A DNA stretch of 64,000 nucleotides from Alcanivorax borkumensis SK2. GTDB lineage: Bacteria > Pseudomonadota > Gammaproteobacteria > Pseudomonadales > Alcanivoracaceae. The number at the start of each line of letters is the position of its first letter. Within the stretch, counting starts at the first letter, position 1. Of the stretch, positions 1-8,800 are shown piece by piece. The stretch spans positions 2,265,001 through 2,329,000 of the forward strand of contig NC_008260.1 of the NCBI RefSeq assembly GCF_000009365.1, in the 5' to 3' direction. Position numbers and translations under genes: made by a program. Under the pieces are notes generated by a model. It saw only the letters and a program-made list of their open reading frames with translations, ran no database searches and had not been told where the DNA came from.

Positions 1-628
1 CCCAGGCCATGGACTTGGCCATCATCACCTGCTGCTCCTTCGCCGGATACATATAGCCCTGGCAACGAACAATCAACTCAGCACCTTTCATGGCACAATC
101 ACGCCAGATTTCCGGGTAGTTACCGTCATCACAAATGATGAGGCTGATCTTCATTCCCTTGGGACCTTCCGTTACATAGGTCGTATCACCAGGATACCAA
201 CCCTCAATAGGACACCACGGAATACACTTACGGTATTTCTGAACAATTTCCCCTTCATTATTGATTAACACCAGCGTGTTATAAGGGGCTTTCGCAGGGT
301 GCTCTTCATGTTGTTCGCCCGTCAGCGAAAACACACCCCAGGTATTAGCTTCACGACAGGCAGCGGAGAAAATAGCGGTCTCATCACCGGGAATGGTAGC
401 CGCTGTGGCCATCATTTCATCCGGGTCATACATAATGCCCATAGTGCTGTATTCCGGAAAAACCACCAAATCCATCCCCGGCAGTCCCTTTTTCATGCCC
501 TTAATCATTTCCGCAATGTTACGGGCATTATCTAACACTTCAGCTTTGCTATGCAGGCGCGGCATTTTGTAATTCACTACCGCAACACCCACGGTATCGT
601 TACTGCTGGAAATATCGCCGTGTCGCAT
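1..628 (-). CDS. amiE: Aliphatic amidase AmiE (C-terminus beyond window)
   Basis: Hydrolyses short-chain aliphatic amides to the carboxylic acid and ammonia in the cytoplasm. The visible 209 residues start [20 protein letters not shown] and closely follow my memory of Pseudomonas AmiE, which is about 346 aa. The nitrilase-fold catalytic triad is visible: Glu in VVFPEYST (about residue 59), Lys in [11 protein letters not shown] (about 134) and Cys in [11 protein letters not shown] (about 166). The ATG at 628 is preceded by GGAGAG. The gene lies 44 bp after urtE on the same strand, so it is probably the last or a late gene of the transporter operon, which points to an amide as the imported substrate. 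The 3' part is missing only because the window ends. Formamidase is the main alternative, but the N-terminus favours AmiE. Confidence 0.93.
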
Positions 629-672
629 TACTCTCTCCTTTACTGCTTAAAATTCATCGGCAAACAGGCACA

Positions 673-1362
673 TCACACCGCAAGATATGCCGCTATTTTT
701 TCCTGATTCATGCTCTCACCGCTTTCTTCATGTACGATTTCGCCTTTCTCGATGACTAAAATTCGATCAGCCACATCCATGACAAAGCTCAACACTTGCT
801 CAGACACCACAATGGATAGCCCGCGCTCATCGCGGATACGCTTCAACGTACGGGCCATATCCTTGATGATGGAGGGTTGAATCCCCTCAGTGGGCTCATC
901 CAGCAACAACACCTTGGGCCGTGTGGCCAGTGCACGGGCAATTGCCAACTGTTGCTGTTGACCGCCGGATAAGTTTCCGCCTCGACGGCTCTGCATTTCT
1001 TCTAGAACGGGAAACAGTTCGTATAAATCTTTGGGGACTTTCTTTTCCCCCACCGCGGCCAAGCCGGTTTCGATATTCTCTTTCACAGTCAACGACGGAA
1101 AAATCATACGTCCCTGAGGAACAAACCCCAGACCGGCCTTTACTCGCTGACAGCTTTTCATGGCCGACAGATCCACTCCGTCCAGCTCGGTTATGCCAGC
1201 GCGGGCTTTTTCCATACCGATCAGAGATTTCATCAGGGTGGTTTTACCCATGCCATTACGGCCCACTACTGCAACAATTTCGTTTTCCTCAACTTTGAGG
1301 TTCATATTGCGAATAATGGTGCTCTGCCCGTAGGCTACGTCGTAATTTGATACTCTCAACAT
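673..1362 (-). CDS. urtE: Urea/short-chain amide ABC transporter ATP-binding protein UrtE
   Basis: Second ATPase of a HAAT-family (branched-chain amino acid/urea/amide) ABC importer; powers uptake at the inner membrane face. About 229 aa. It has Walker A GRNGMGKTT, signature LSGGQQQQLAIARAL and Walker B VLLLDEPTEGIQP. I chose the ATG at 1362 (MLRVSNYDVAYGQ) because GGGAG sits about 8 nt upstream; a GTG three codons earlier lies too close to it. The gene follows urtD in the order urtABCDE. LivF-type proteins are the closest relatives, but the operon and the neighbouring amiE favour Urt/Fmd. Confidence 0.9.
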   Translation of the reverse strand: MLRVSNYDVAYGQSTIIRNMNLKVEENEIVAVVGRNGMGKTTLMKSLIGMEKARAGITELDGVDLSAMKSCQRVKAGLGFVPQGRMIFPSLTVKENIETGLAAVGEKKVPKDLYELFPVLEEMQSRRGGNLSGGQQQQLAIARALATRPKVLLLDEPTEGIQPSIIKDMARTLKRIRDERGLSIVVSEQVLSFVMDVADRILVIEKGEIVHEESGESMNQEKIAAYLAV

Positions 1363-1417
1363 AACTAGCACTCCCTATCAGAGTCGGCACCGTGAATAAC
1401 TCGCGGCGACCTTCAAC

Positions 1418-2167
1418 TCAGTGACCCAGGTAAACTTCGATGACCTTTGGGTCCGCTTTAACCTTCTCTAGCGACCCTTCCGAGAGCACCTTGCCCTGAT
1501 GCATTACCGTAACGCGGTCAGCAATATCACCAACAAACTGCATGTCATGTTCGATGACTAGTACCGTATGGTTTTTGGTAATAACCCGAAGAAGTTCAGC
1601 CGTTTTTTTTCGTTCTGCTACTGACATGCCAGCAACCGGTTCATCTAACATCAATAGATCCGGTTTCTGGATAAGCAACATACCGATTTCTAACCACTGC
1701 TTTTGACCATGACTAAGCAAGGCGGCGGGTTGATCGAGAAGATCTTCGAGAAAGATAGTTCTGGCCACTTCTTCCACCGCATTGATAACTTCAGCATCAC
1801 GCTTGAATGCCAAGGCCCCCATTACAGAACGCCCACGTGGAAATGACACTTCTAAATTTTCGAAAACGCTTAGGTCTTCATAAATAGAGGGGTTTTGAAA
1901 TTTTCGGCCAACACCAGCACGCACAATCTTGTGCTCGCTCATTTTGCTCAGCTCTTTCCCCTTGAACTTTATCGATCCTTCCGTTGCCCGGGTTTTACCG
2001 CAGATCAGATCTAGTACCGTGGTTTTACCGGCCCCATTGGGGCCGATAATCACACGAATCTCCTGTGGTTCCAGGTACAGCGACATATCGTTAACCGCCT
2101 TGAACCCATCGAAAGAAACAGTCAAACCTTCTACCGCAAGAATGAAATCATTATTAGTCGGCATCAT
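1418..2167 (-). CDS. urtD: Urea/short-chain amide ABC transporter ATP-binding protein UrtD
   Basis: First ATPase of the same importer, 249 aa. Walker A GPNGAGKTTVLDLICG, a divergent signature LSHGQKQWLEIGMLL (typical for UrtD/LivG) and Walker B LLMLDEPVAGMS are all present. The start codon overlaps the stop of urtC (ATGA), so the two are translationally coupled. Two adjacent ATGs (2167 and 2164) are possible starts. Confidence 0.92.
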   Translation of the reverse strand: MMPTNNDFILAVEGLTVSFDGFKAVNDMSLYLEPQEIRVIIGPNGAGKTTVLDLICGKTRATEGSIKFKGKELSKMSEHKIVRAGVGRKFQNPSIYEDLSVFENLEVSFPRGRSVMGALAFKRDAEVINAVEEVARTIFLEDLLDQPAALLSHGQKQWLEIGMLLIQKPDLLMLDEPVAGMSVAERKKTAELLRVITKNHTVLVIEHDMQFVGDIADRVTVMHQGKVLSEGSLEKVKADPKVIEVYLGH

Positions 2168-3306
2168 TTCACTTCCTCCACAGGCAGATTTTCAGCATCA
2201 GCGCGACGGCGACGCAGCAGCGAGGGCAACTTATTTTCTAGCGGCTGAATATAACGGTTATAAAGTCCAGCCAAGCCATCAGGGAAGGCCAGCACTACAC
2301 CAATGAATAGAGCACCCATTGCATACAGCCACAGTTCAGGGAAGGATTCTGAGAAGCCCGTTTTAGCGGCATTCACAATTAACGCGCCATACACCGCGCC
2401 CAGCAGAGAATTCCGGCCGCCCACGGCACACAGCACCACCATTTCAATGGAGGGTACAATCCCCACAAATGTTGGCGACATGAAACCTACCTGCAGGGTA
2501 AACATGGCCCCACCCACACCGGCAAACATAGCGGCTAGGCAGAACACAAATATCTTGAAAGAAGCAACGTCGTAACCGGAAAAACGTACCCGATCTTCCT
2601 GGTCGCGCATGGCAAGCAGAATACGCCCCAGCTTGCTATGCATGACCCAGCGACCAATCATCAGGCACAGGAACAACATGCCTACACACACGAAGTACAA
2701 CGCCGTTTTGGCTTCGTCACTACGGATATCCCACCCCATCAAGGTGCGCAGATCGGTAATACCATTCACCCCCCCTGTGAAACCCTGCTGACCAATGATC
2801 AGGATCGTCAGGATGGCGGCAATCGCCTGAGTAATGATGGCAAAATACACGCCACCTACTCGGCGTTTGAACATGGCTACGCCAATGATAAGGGCAAGAA
2901 TCGCCGGCACGGCAACCACCGCAATCAAAGTAAAGGAAAAGCTGTGGAAGGGTTCCCAAAACCAGGGCAGTGCGGTGAGCTGGTTCCAGTCCATGAAATC
3001 AGGAATACCCGGGGTAGACTGAATGGATGTATTTTCTGGACTGGACGCTTCCAACTTCAAGAACATCGCCATGCAGTAGCCGCCAAGGCCGAAAAAAATC
3101 CCCTGCCCAAGACTCAAAATACCACTGCGGCCCCAGCAAAGAACCAGACCTAGCGCGGCAAACGCATAGGTTAGATACTTGCCAACCATATTAAGACGAA
3201 AGGCATCCAACGCCAGTGGGAACACCACCACCAGCAGCAGCGCCAACAGCAGATGGTAGATTCCCTCGCGGGATCCTAACCATTGAAAGAACGACGTTGA
3301 TTTCAT
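2164..3306 (-). CDS. urtC: Urea/short-chain amide ABC transporter permease UrtC
   Basis: Inner-membrane permease of the HAAT family, 380 aa. It begins with a short cytoplasmic stretch, then about ten hydrophobic segments, with the family motif GQGIFFGLGGYCMAMF near residue 75 and an EAA-like loop region around RILLAMRDQEDRVRFSGYD. UrtC proteins are longer than LivM because of a periplasmic insertion; here that insertion is around residues 88-120. It pairs with UrtB to form the channel. It lies 9 bp after urtB, and its stop overlaps urtD. Confidence 0.92.
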   Translation of the reverse strand: MKSTSFFQWLGSREGIYHLLLALLLVVVFPLALDAFRLNMVGKYLTYAFAALGLVLCWGRSGILSLGQGIFFGLGGYCMAMFLKLEASSPENTSIQSTPGIPDFMDWNQLTALPWFWEPFHSFSFTLIAVVAVPAILALIIGVAMFKRRVGGVYFAIITQAIAAILTILIIGQQGFTGGVNGITDLRTLMGWDIRSDEAKTALYFVCVGMLFLCLMIGRWVMHSKLGRILLAMRDQEDRVRFSGYDVASFKIFVFCLAAMFAGVGGAMFTLQVGFMSPTFVGIVPSIEMVVLCAVGGRNSLLGAVYGALIVNAAKTGFSESFPELWLYAMGALFIGVVLAFPDGLAGLYNRYIQPLENKLPSLLRRRRADAENLPVEEVK

Positions 3307-3315
3307 GGCGATCTC

Positions 3316-4242
3316 CTAGCGACGAACCTTGAGTGCAAACAAACCTTGCGGACGCAACATCAGAATGCCGACCACAACCAGCAGCGTGAGCACTTTAGCC
3401 ATTGAACCACTCAGGAAAAATTCCATCGTGGACTGGGCCTGGGAAATGGTGAATGCAGAGGCGATAGTGCCAAGCAGACTTTGCGCACCGCCAAAAACCA
3501 CGACCAGGAAGGTATCGACAATATACAATTGCCCGGAGGTGGGACCGGTAGAACCAATCATGGTGAACGCACTGCCCGCCACACCGGCAATACCACACCC
3601 TAGCGCAAAGGTGACGCGATCAACTTTACTGCTATCGATACCGACAGCTTCAGACATGGGCCGGTTCTGTACCACCGCACGAACCTGTCGACCCCAACCA
3701 GAGCGGAACATCAACAGATAAACGCCAAAAGCAATCACCAGCGCCAACACCATCACGAAGATCCCGTTGATAGGAATTTCCACCAAATCGGTAACCGCAA
3801 TTGACCCCATCATCCAGTCCGGCAGACTCACACCCACTTCCCGTGCACCAAAAACACTGCGGTAAGTCTGCTGAAGAATAAGACTCAGACCCCAGGTCGC
3901 CAGTAGCGTATCCAGCGGACGATGGTAGAGGTGACGTATCATTAGCCATTCCACCAGCGCCCCAAGCGCGGCGGTGACAAAAAAGGCCAATATCATGGCT
4001 ACAAAAAAATACCCCTCGTATAACCCTGGCAGATAGTTTTCGAACAACTGGGCAGTCAAGTATGTGGTGTAGGCGCCCAGAATCATGAATTCACCATGGG
4101 CCATGTTGATCACGCCCATTTGCCCAAAAATAATGGCCAGCCCCAGCGCCATCAGTACAAAGATGGAAAATAGCGACAGGCCGGCAAACCCTTGCATGGC
4201 GAAGATAGAAGTCAGCTCCGTCATGGTGTAGTCAGCGAACAT
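3316..4242 (-). CDS. urtB: Urea/short-chain amide ABC transporter permease UrtB
   Basis: Second permease of the importer, 308 aa, LivH-like with about eight membrane segments. Family landmarks are GQMGVINMAHGEFMILGAY near residue 40 and RAVVQNRPMSEAVGID near 195. The region between urtA and urtB is 97 bp long and holds a strong stem-loop. The N-terminal MFADYTMTEL extension before the first membrane segment is short, and the start is not disputed by another good ribosome site. Confidence 0.92.
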   Translation of the reverse strand: MFADYTMTELTSIFAMQGFAGLSLFSIFVLMALGLAIIFGQMGVINMAHGEFMILGAYTTYLTAQLFENYLPGLYEGYFFVAMILAFFVTAALGALVEWLMIRHLYHRPLDTLLATWGLSLILQQTYRSVFGAREVGVSLPDWMMGSIAVTDLVEIPINGIFVMVLALVIAFGVYLLMFRSGWGRQVRAVVQNRPMSEAVGIDSSKVDRVTFALGCGIAGVAGSAFTMIGSTGPTSGQLYIVDTFLVVVFGGAQSLLGTIASAFTISQAQSTMEFFLSGSMAKVLTLLVVVGILMLRPQGLFALKVRR

Positions 4243-4304
4243 GGCAGGTACTCCCGAAAATTAAAGAGGGAAATTCGGCAAGAAAAAGAATGATCTTGAA
4301 AGAT

Positions 4305-4330
4305 CCGGCGCCCGATATTCAGGGCGCCGG
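4305..4330 (-). repeat. Intercistronic stem-loop between urtA and urtB
   Basis: Perfect 9-bp inverted repeat CCGGCGCCC / GGGCGCCGG with an 8-nt loop, 9 nt after the urtA stop on the transcribed strand. There is no clean U-run, so it is more likely a partial terminator or an mRNA-stabilising hairpin than a full stop. Such hairpins after a binding-protein gene often keep its level above that of the permeases; that role is inference here. Confidence 0.6.
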
Positions 4331-4339
4331 GGTTACACC

Positions 4340-5596
4340 TCACTGATAGCCTTTAGGGAACGGGTCAGGCTCCATCAGTTCTTCGGTTTCGTAAATCACT
4401 TTGTACTGACCATCTTTCTGTGCCTGGCCGATACGGGCCTTGGACCACAAGTGATGGTTTTCGTGGATACGCACATAGCCTTCTGGTGCAGTGGTCAACT
4501 CAATACCCGGAGAAGCTTCGCGCACTTTGTCGATATCGAAAGAGCCCGCTTTCTCTACCGCCGCTTTCCACAACCATGGGCCAAGATAAGCCGCCTGGGT
4601 CACGTCACCGATAACGATGTCTTCACCCCAACGCTTCTTGAACGCTTTTACAAAGTCTTGGTTATTGTCGTTACCCAAGCTTTGGAAATACTTCATGGAA
4701 GCGTAAGCGCCTTCCACGTTTTCACCACCGATACCCAGAATTTCATCCTCGGTGACGGAGATGGTCAGTAGCAACGGACTCTCTTTGGTCAGATCGATAC
4801 CCGCCGCTTTCATCTGCTTATAGAAAGCCACGTTGGAACCACCTACCACAGAGGCAAAAATCACATCCGGTTTCTTTAACTTGATCTTGTTAATTACCGA
4901 GTTGAACTGGGTATGACCAAGCGGGTAGTACTCTTCACCCACTACTTTCAAGCCCAGCTTATCAATGTGCTTACGGGCAATCTTGTTAGAGGTACGCGGC
5001 CAAATGTAATCGGAGCCCAGCAAGTAGAACGTCTTGGCACCTTTCTCTTCAGCCAACCAGTCAATACTGGCGAGAATTTGCTGAGTCGCTTCCTGGCCGG
5101 TATAGATTACGTTTGGAGATTTTTCCAGCCCCTCATAGAACGTGGGGTAATAAAGCATGCCGTTATACTGCTCAAATACTGGCAGCACTGCTTTACGGGA
5201 AGCGGATGTCCAGCAACCAAAAACCGCAGCCACATTATCGTTCACCAGCAATTTACGAGATTTTTCAGCGAAGGTGGGCCAGTCACTGGCGCCATCTTCC
5301 TGGATATACTCGATCTGACGTCCCAGCACCCCCCCTGAAGCATTGATCTGTTCAATCGCCAACTTCTCAGCCTGCACTGAGCCTGTCTCACTGATTGCCA
5401 TAGTGCCGGTAACCGAATGCAGAATACCGACCTTTACTGTGTCGTCAGTCACCGCTAGGCCAGTGGTGTTCACGTCGGCAGCCAGTACCGTATTAGAAAG
5501 GGCGAACAACGCAGGTAGCGCCATCAGCCCTCCCAGAAGATGCCGGCGCGTCGAGGACGGCCGGTGACTGGAAGAACGGGTTTTGCTCAATTTCAT
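4340..5596 (-). CDS. urtA: Urea/short-chain amide ABC transporter substrate-binding protein UrtA
   Basis: Periplasmic binding protein of the importer, 418 aa, type 1 periplasmic-binding fold. The N-terminus has a twin-arginine-like signal (STRRHLLGG), a hydrophobic stretch and a probable cleavage after SNTVLA. The mature part begins VTDDTVKVGILHSVTGTMAI and contains GCWTSASRKAVLPVFE and LYYPTFYEGLEKSPNVIYTG, typical of the UrtA/FmdD/AmiC group. First gene of the operon. The ligand may be urea or a short amide such as acetamide or formamide; the absence of urease genes in view and the presence of amiE favour an amide. Confidence 0.92.
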   Translation of the reverse strand: MKLSKTRSSSHRPSSTRRHLLGGLMALPALFALSNTVLAADVNTTGLAVTDDTVKVGILHSVTGTMAISETGSVQAEKLAIEQINASGGVLGRQIEYIQEDGASDWPTFAEKSRKLLVNDNVAAVFGCWTSASRKAVLPVFEQYNGMLYYPTFYEGLEKSPNVIYTGQEATQQILASIDWLAEEKGAKTFYLLGSDYIWPRTSNKIARKHIDKLGLKVVGEEYYPLGHTQFNSVINKIKLKKPDVIFASVVGGSNVAFYKQMKAAGIDLTKESPLLLTISVTEDEILGIGGENVEGAYASMKYFQSLGNDNNQDFVKAFKKRWGEDIVIGDVTQAAYLGPWLWKAAVEKAGSFDIDKVREASPGIELTTAPEGYVRIHENHHLWSKARIGQAQKDGQYKVIYETEELMEPDPFPKGYQ

Positions 5597-5713
5597 GGTT
5601 TACCCCTCATCAGCGAATTCATGGGAAGCACCTCGTTTCCCTCGCTAACGAGTATGAAAATCTGCCCCCCTGGGGCCCATTCGGTGATTACGCCATCGCC
5701 GTACGTCATTTAA

Positions 5714-5729
5714 CGCATACCCCGCACCT
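5714..5729 (-). promoter_or_regulatory. Candidate sigma-54 promoter for urtABCDE-amiE
   Basis: On the minus strand the sequence reads AGGTGCGGGGTATGCG, matching the sigma-54 -24/-12 pattern at GG, the following C and G, and TGC, with the required 10 bp between GG and GC. Transcription would start about 105 nt before urtA. Several consensus bases are missing, so this is a weak candidate. Confidence 0.3.
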
Positions 5730-5763
5730 GCGATGGGCCATAAAGTAATGCGCGTACACGAAC

Positions 5764-5779
5764 GGGCACGTTTTGTGCA
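5764..5779 (+). promoter_or_regulatory. Candidate sigma-54 promoter for the NCS1-kinase operon
   Basis: GGGCACGTTTTGTGCA matches the sigma-54 consensus TGGCACG-N4-TTGCA at all but two positions, including the invariant GG and GC at the right spacing. It lies about 100 bp before the preferred kinase start and overlaps the more distant in-frame start at 5773, which therefore cannot be the real start if this promoter is used. Confidence 0.5.
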
Positions 5780-5874
5780 TTGCTGCCTGCATCATCATGG
5801 AGCAACTGACACCGCCCCAGCACTTATTCCGGCATCCGCGAAATGGACATCCTGCTGCCGACAACGGAAACGTT

Positions 5875-8800
5875 ATGGCAATCGAGCAACGCATATTCCG
5901 TGTGCGACGCAGTTACAATCAGTGGGTTGGCAACCAAACGTTGGAGGATTTCTCATTGCGTTTCACGGGCAAGGGAGCCCGTCGCTGGTCTGCCGGTCGA
6001 GTCGCCGGCACAGCTATCGGTGCTATCACTTTCCTTGCCCTGGAAGCCATTGGTGGAGCGATCACCTTAAATTACGGCTTCACTAACGCAGTGGCGGCCA
6101 TCTGTGCGGTCATGCTCACCATCTTCCTTCTCGGTTTGCCCGTCAGTTATTACGCCGCTCGTTACGGGGTGGATATCGACCTGCTTACTCGGGGAGCGGG
6201 CTTTGGCTACCTAGGCTCAACCATCACCTCCCTGATATACGCGTCATTCACCTTTATTTTCTTCGCCTTGGAAGCGGCTATCATGGCCATGGCGCTGGAA
6301 ATACTGTTCGATATCCCTCCAACTATTGGGTATTTACTCAGCTCACTAATCGCCATTCCATTAGTCATTCATGGCATCACCACCCTGACCCGTTTTCAGT
6401 TATGGACACAGCCCATATGGGTATTCCTGCAGCTACTTCCATTCGGGTTTATCCTCATGCAAGACCCAGAATCACTGCCGCGCTGGGCCAGCTTCGAAGG
6501 ACTTAATAACGATGGCGGTAGCTTCAACCTGATCATGTTTGGCGCCGGCGCCACCGTGCTGTTTTCACTGGTTGCACAAATTGGCGAGCAAGTAGATTTT
6601 CTGCGTTTCATGCCTGAACCGGAAAAAGGCAAACGGCTACGCTGGTGGGCAGCCATGCTCGCCGGTGGGCCTGGTTGGGTAGTGATCGGCGCGCTGAAAG
6701 CCTTAGCCGGCTCCTTTTTGGCGGTACTGGCTTTTTATTCTGGGCTCGCCCTGGAGCAAGCTCAGGAACCAATGCATATGTACCTGGTGGCATTCAGTCA
6801 TGTCACCCAAAACCCCACCATGCTACTGGCACTGGCCGGGATCTTCGTTATTCTCTCGCAGTTAAAAATCAACGTAACCAACGCCTATGCCGGCTCGATT
6901 GCCTGGTCCAACTTTTTCTCCCGGCTGACCCATAGCCACCCTGGGCGGGTTGTATGGCTAGTCTTCAATGTTGTGATTGCCTTGGTATTGATGGAAATCG
7001 GTATTTACCGGGCTTTTGAATCCATCCTCGGCAGCTACGCAGTGGTCGCGGTGGCTTGGATGGGCGCTTTAGTGGCCGACTTAGTGATCAATAAACCGCT
7101 GGGACTCAGCCCAAAACACATCGAATTTAAACGTGCCCATCTTTATGACCTGAACCCCGTAGGGTTCGGCTCTATGATGATCGCCACGGCCATCGGCCTT
7201 AGTGCTCGCGCCGGCCTGTGGGGCGAAACAGCCCGAGCTCTGGCCTCCTTTATCGCCCTGTTCAGCACCTTTATCAGTGCCCCATTAATTGCCCTACTTA
7301 CCCGCAGCCGTTACTACATCGCCCGCGCGCCCAGCCCCAGCCGTGAGTTGGAAGGCCTTGCTTGTTGTATTTGCGAGCATCATTTCGACAGGGAGGACAT
7401 GGCCTTCTGCCCCGCCTACAACGGCCCGATATGTTCCTTATGCTGTTCTTTGGATGCACGCTGCAACGACAGCTGCAAACACAACGCTCGTTTCTCCGAA
7501 CAATTGATTGACTGGATGGGCGGGCTGCTTCCACAAACACTGATTAATCACATGCGGTCACGGATGGGGCATTTTCTCGGCCTGCTGATCATCGTGGCCT
7601 TGATTATGAGTGGACTGCTGGCTTTGATTTATTATCAAATCCCCATTGCCGACCCTACGGTAAAAGAACTGATGGCTGACACCTTGACCAAAGTGTTCGC
7701 CATACTCATCATTATCAGCGGCGTGGTGGCTTGGTTGTTTGTGCTTGCCCACGAAAGTAGGGTTGTTGCCCAAGAAGAAAGCCGGCGCCAAACCCGCATG
7801 TTGATGGAAGAAATTAAAGCTCACGAAAAAACTGATCTGGCATTACAGCAAGCCAAGGAACTGGCCGAATCCGCCAATCAAGCAAAAAGCCGCTACCTCA
7901 CAGGGCTCAGCCACGAACTACGCTCCCCTCTGAATGCCGCTTTTGGCTACGCCCAACTGCTGGAGCAGGATCCAACCATCCCGGAAAACCGGCGCGATGC
8001 CATTGGTGCCATTCGCCGCAGTACAGAGCATCTATCCGACCTGATTGAAGGGCTGCTGGAGATATCCAAAATCGAAGCGGGCCGGCTGGAGCTGTACCGC
8101 AATCAGGTATGCGTACCGGAACTCATCGATGAACTGGTCACCATGTTTCAGTTACAGGCCGCGGAAAAAGGCATTGGCTTCGAATTTCGCAGTAAAAGCC
8201 AGATGCCCACCTGGGTCACTACGGATGAGAAACGGTTACGACAGATTCTGATCAACCTGCTCTCCAACGCCATCAAGTTTACCCGTGAAGGCCAAGTCAC
8301 ACTGACCTTTCGTTACCGCAATCAAGTGGCCGAGTTCGTTATTGCCGATACCGGCGTCGGCATTGATGAAGAAGACCTGAAGCGCATCTTCCGACCGTTC
8401 GAGCGGGTAAGAAAACCGGGAACTCCCAGTGTTCATGGCACCGGGCTAGGGCTCACCATTACCCAGTTGTTAGCCGACATCATGGGGGGCGATATACAAG
8501 TAAGCAGCATCCCCGGCCAAGGAAGTGAATTTCGTCTTTCGGTAATGCTATCCAGATTGAGTGGCCCGGCCCCCACCCGCCATGAACGCAAACCCGTGGC
8601 CGGCTATATTGGCGAGCGTAAAAGCCTGTTGATCATCGATGATGACCCCTCACACCGGGGCCTAATCAGTGATCTGCTTACCCCTTTGGGATTTATTATC
8701 AATGAAGCTCCGGATGGAGAAACAGGCTTGCAACTGGCCCGGCATACTACCCCAGACCTAGTACTACTAGACATTTCTATGCCAGGCCTCACCGGCTGGG

